NCBI GenBank assembly: GCA_964550915.1
Contig: CAZKBY010000128.1
Coordinates: forward strand, 1 to 8,066
DNA from: JARYMI01 sp964550915
Lineage (GTDB): Bacteria; Acidobacteriota; Aminicenantia; Aminicenantales; UBA8522
Direction: 5' to 3'
DNA: 8,066 nt
Under the pieces are notes generated by a model. It was not told where the DNA came from. It did no database searches and saw only the letters and a list, made by a program, of their open reading frames with translations. A program made the translations under genes and the position numbers. Below are positions 6,166 to 8,066 of this stretch, piece after piece (within the stretch, counting starts at the first letter, position 1; each line of letters opens with the position of its first letter).

Positions 6166-6644
6166 GACTTTATCTGTGAGAGCGCTCTAACGGCTTCAAC
6201 GAAGAAAACGAGGACGACGGCCGAAAAACCGGCGGCAAAAGCGAGGACCATCCTCGGAAATAGGAGAATTATAAACAAAAAGACGCCGAGAAGCAAGGCA
6301 AGCCGGACGAGGTAGAAAATGAGGCCCGAGCGGACCGCTTTTTTCCGGTCCTGCCCGAGAAAGCGGCTGAGGGCGCTTTTGAGCCAGACGAAGCTGGCCG
6401 CGGAGAAGGCGCCGCCAGCAAGGACGAAAAGCCCGGTCAGGGAGGAGAAAAAAAAGAGGGAGCCGAGGGCGATAGCGAGCGAGACGCCAAGGATTTCGGC
6501 CGGAATGCGCCGGAGAATTCTCTCCTCAAGGAAAGCCTGGGCATTCTTGGGCTCGGGATCGGGGGAGCTCCCCCCGGCGGATTTCGAGCGGGGAGGTTGC
6601 GGGTTGGCAGATTTTGAGCCGGCAGGGTCAGGGATTTCTTTCAT
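6153..6644 (-). CDS. atpI: ATP synthase subunit I-like membrane protein (AtpI family)
   Basis: From the chosen ATG the protein has 163 residues: a polar, proline/serine-rich N-terminal tail (about 1-40), then four hydrophobic segments (about 51-68, 70-88, 108-128, 131-152) with a basic loop SRFLGQDRKKAVR between the pairs. This four-helix layout, SAASFVWLKSAL after helix 2, and position directly before atpB match the ATP synthase I-chain family, which assists c-ring assembly or ion supply and is not part of the finished enzyme. Sequence conservation in this family is low, so the assignment leans on context. A TTG at 6674 would add ten residues but has no ribosome-binding site and deepens the overlap with atpZ to 47 bases. 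The ATG at 6644 overlaps by 17. The long disordered-looking N-terminal tail is unusual. Confidence 0.75.
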   Translation of the reverse strand: MKEIPDPAGSKSANPQPPRSKSAGGSSPDPEPKNAQAFLEERILRRIPAEILGVSLAIALGSLFFFSSLTGLFVLAGGAFSAASFVWLKSALSRFLGQDRKKAVRSGLIFYLVRLALLLGVFLFIILLFPRMVLAFAAGFSAVVLVFFVEAVRALSQIKSWKS

Positions 6645-6894
6645 CCTCGTTTTCTTTATCTTTCTCAATACCAAGTCTGTTGAGCCCTCGGACGAGGCTC
6701 ACAAACCCCGAGACGACGCCTAACACGGTAAAAATGGCCAGCAGCCAAGGCCAGGTGCCGAGCAACTTGTCGAGGACATACCCGATGGCCAGCCCGACGG
6801 CGATCGATGATGGCAGCATCAGTCCGAGCGAGCTCAGCTCGGCCAGCCGCCGGTAATTCATCCGCCGCCGCGGCACCTTCTTTTCTTCGGACAT
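6628..6894 (-). CDS. atpZ: AtpZ/AtpI-type small membrane protein of the ATP synthase operon
   Basis: An 88-residue protein with a basic N-terminus, two membrane helices (about 22-41 and 47-67) and a charged C-terminal tail (KDKENEDER). The pattern GLAIGYVLDKLLGTWPW (34-50), then a Gly-containing second helix and VRGLNRL, is typical of the AtpZ family found at the head of atp operons. Members are proposed to act in ion (Mg2+/Ca2+) supply or, with AtpI, in c-ring assembly. The ATG at 6894 is preferred; the TTG immediately before it would add only one residue. It is the first gene of the cluster, about 20 nt after the predicted transcription start, and overlaps atpI. Confidence 0.85.
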   Translation of the reverse strand: MSEEKKVPRRRMNYRRLAELSSLGLMLPSSIAVGLAIGYVLDKLLGTWPWLLAIFTVLGVVSGFVSLVRGLNRLGIEKDKENEDERNP

Positions 6895-6920
6895 CAACTT
6901 TCGCCAATCTTTCTGCCCCT

Positions 6921-6949
6921 ATTTTTGCCGCCTTACCCCGAAATGTCAA
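6921..6949 (-). promoter_or_regulatory. Predicted sigma70-type promoter of the atpZ-I-B-E cluster
   Basis: On the minus strand a perfect -35 TTGACA (6944-6949) is followed by a 17-base spacer and AAAAAT (6921-6926), which matches four of six -10 positions. Transcription would begin near 6914 and leave a leader of about 20 nt before atpZ. The -10 is weak, so the assignment is tentative. Confidence 0.5.
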
Positions 6950-6987
6950 ACTCAAGAGTTGCCGCAAAGGCTTTTAGACATTTTTTC

Positions 6988-7016
6988 TTGACATATCAGG
7001 CGGGAATGAATAGAAT
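6988..7016 (+). promoter_or_regulatory. Predicted strong sigma70-type promoter facing the C1A peptidase gene
   Basis: A perfect -35 TTGACA (6988-6993), a 17-base spacer and TAGAAT (7011-7016), five of six -10 positions. The start would lie near 7023, about 155 nt before the ATG at 7178. It is back-to-back with the atp promoter; the two -35 boxes are 38 bases apart. Confidence 0.65.
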
Positions 7017-7022
7017 TCTACG

Positions 7023-7177
7023 GCAGGAGAGGAAGAGGCTTGAGAACAAAACAAGCAAAAGGTCGATAATAAAATTTTCCCTCTCCGGAACAATTGGCCC
7101 TAATTGTCGGGGTTGAGGTTTCTTCCGAGTTATGCAATGGGGTCTAACGGCGGTAGCTTGTTTTTGAAGGGATAAAA
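7023..7177 (+). other. Untranslated leader of the peptidase gene with possible alternative hairpins
   Basis: This AT-rich stretch lies between the predicted start site and the ATG. It contains a clear hairpin: ACAATT (7090-7095), loop GGCCCT, AATTGT (7102-7107), extended by CCG/CGG across a two-base bulge (7085-7110). GCTTG (7038-7042) can pair with CAAGC (7052-7056). AAAACAAGC (7048-7056) can instead pair with GCTTGTTTT (7156-7164), which ends just before the ribosome-binding site at 7166-7171. I recognise no known riboswitch. A tiny frame, TTG at 7040 to TAA at 7069, follows AGGAGAGG (7025-7032) and could be a nine-residue leader peptide. Confidence 0.35.
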
Positions 7178-8066
7178 ATGATTAATAAACACTCCATGGG
7201 CTGGATTCCTGATTATCCCGATTTCATGGATTTCACGGAGAACACAAAAGAGGTCAAGAAAATCCTGGAGCCCTCGGGACTTCCGCGTGGAGCAGCGGAA
7301 AAAAAGCCGCAAAAAGAGAAACCACTTCCTGCTTCGGTTGACCTGCGCCAGTGGTGCTCGGCCGTCGAAGATCAGGGCCAGCTAGGCTCCTGCACTGCCC
7401 ATGCCGGCGTCGGCATTATCGAGTATTACGAACGGAAATCCTTTGGCCGTCATATCGACGCCTCCCGCCTCTTTCTTTACAAGGTCACGCGGAACCTGAT
7501 GAAAATGCGGGGGGACACCGGCGCTTACCTCCGCACGACCATCGGCGCCATGGTCCTCTTCGGCGTTCCGCCCGAGGAATACTGGCCCTATACGGATAAC
7601 CCCGAGGACTTCGACAAAGAGCCTCCGGCTTTCTGCTATTCTTTTGCCCAGAACTACAAAACGATCACATACTACCGGCATGACCCTCCCTCCGCCGCTC
7701 CCCAGGCGATTCTCAACCGCATCAAGACCTATCTCGCTGCAGGCCACCCGGCCATGTTCGGGTTTACAGTCTACAGTTCAATCGAGCAGGCATCTGATTC
7801 AGGCCAAATTCCCTTCCCCTCCCCGCGAGACAGGATTGAAGGCGGCCACGCCGTTACGGCCGTAGGCTATGATGACCGGCTGAAAATCAGGAACCGCTTC
7901 GACGGCGATGAAACCACCGGCGCGCTCCTCATCCGCAACTCCTGGGGACGCTCCTGGGGTGAGGACGGCTACGGCTGGCTGCCTTACGAATACGTCCTCA
8001 GCGGCCTGGCCGAGGATTTCTGGTCGGTCCTGAAAAAAGAATGGATCGACACCGGTCAGTATATGG
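7178..8066 (+). CDS. Papain-like (C1A) cysteine peptidase, 3' end beyond the window
   Basis: Open without a stop from the ATG at 7178 to the window edge: 296 codons. GAAGGG (7166-7171) lies six bases before the ATG. The papain catalytic set is complete and in order: oxyanion Gln66 and nucleophile Cys72 in EDQGQLGSCTAHAG (64-77; six residues apart as in papain), His224 in EGGHAVTAVGYDD (221-233), and Asn254 in IRNSWGRSWGEDGYGW (252-267). The residue after the Cys is Thr, not the usual Trp. PASVDLRQW (51-59) marks the start of the mature-type domain. The short N-terminal segment with GWIPDYPDFMDFT (8-20) replaces a classical propeptide and occurs in a bacterial/archaeal C1 branch. There is no signal peptide, so the product may be cytoplasmic unless exported unconventionally. 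Substrate unknown. Transcribed divergently from the atp cluster. More domains may follow past the edge. Confidence 0.92.
   Translation, partial: MINKHSMGWIPDYPDFMDFTENTKEVKKILEPSGLPRGAAEKKPQKEKPLPASVDLRQWCSAVEDQGQLGSCTAHAGVGIIEYYERKSFGRHIDASRLFLYKVTRNLMKMRGDTGAYLRTTIGAMVLFGVPPEEYWPYTDNPEDFDKEPPAFCYSFAQNYKTITYYRHDPPSAAPQAILNRIKTYLAAGHPAMFGFTVYSSIEQASDSGQIPFPSPRDRIEGGHAVTAVGYDDRLKIRNRFDGDETTGALLIRNSWGRSWGEDGYGWLPYEYVLSGLAEDFWSVLKKEWIDTGQYM

Noticed and set aside
6925..7116. 63-codon plus-strand frame across the divergent promoter region
   Set aside because: It covers both predicted promoters, has no ribosome-binding site and no recognisable features.

Overview
The window is an ordinary chromosomal stretch of a Gram-negative bacterium of moderately high GC. 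LpxD (lipid A synthesis) points to an outer membrane, and the F-type ATP synthase membrane genes and GlgA-Trx-TrxB cluster are housekeeping. Gene content, dense overlapping operons and the repeat type would fit an Acidobacteriota/Aminicenantes-like lineage. That placement is a low-confidence impression; no marker here settles it.

Layout. (1) 1-2690, plus strand: a tightly packed operon with the 3' part of a glycogen synthase (its first few codons lie before the window), a thioredoxin with a WCMPC active site, and a thioredoxin reductase. (2) 2688-2910: a short AT-rich, MITE-like element with 24-bp terminal inverted repeats, each preceded by a further tandem copy of its outer part. It sits exactly between two convergent genes, and its outer repeats contain the stop codons of both. 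(3) 2904-6894, minus strand, read from high to low coordinates: atpZ, atpI, atpB, atpE (membrane sector of F-type ATP synthase and its assembly factors), then a YihY/BrkB-family membrane protein and lpxD. No b-subunit or F1 genes follow atpE, so the ATP synthase genes must be split between loci. (4) 6895-7177: a divergent promoter region with a sigma70-like promoter facing each way. The rightward one gives a leader of about 155 nt with possible alternative hairpins. (5) 7178-8066, plus strand: an open-ended gene for a papain-like (C1A) cysteine peptidase with a complete catalytic set, running off the window's right edge.

Functional links: thioredoxin and its reductase form an NADPH-to-disulfide relay. 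AtpZ and AtpI belong to assembly and ion supply of the c-ring encoded by atpE. The c subunit carries Gln58, Glu91, Thr92 and Tyr96 at the spacing of the Na+ ligands in sodium-driven rotors, so the enzyme may couple to Na+ rather than H+. I did not find a clearly new multi-gene system. The most unusual items are the element that shares both neighbours' stop codons, the Na+-type rotor signature in a split F0 cluster, and the structured leader of the peptidase gene.
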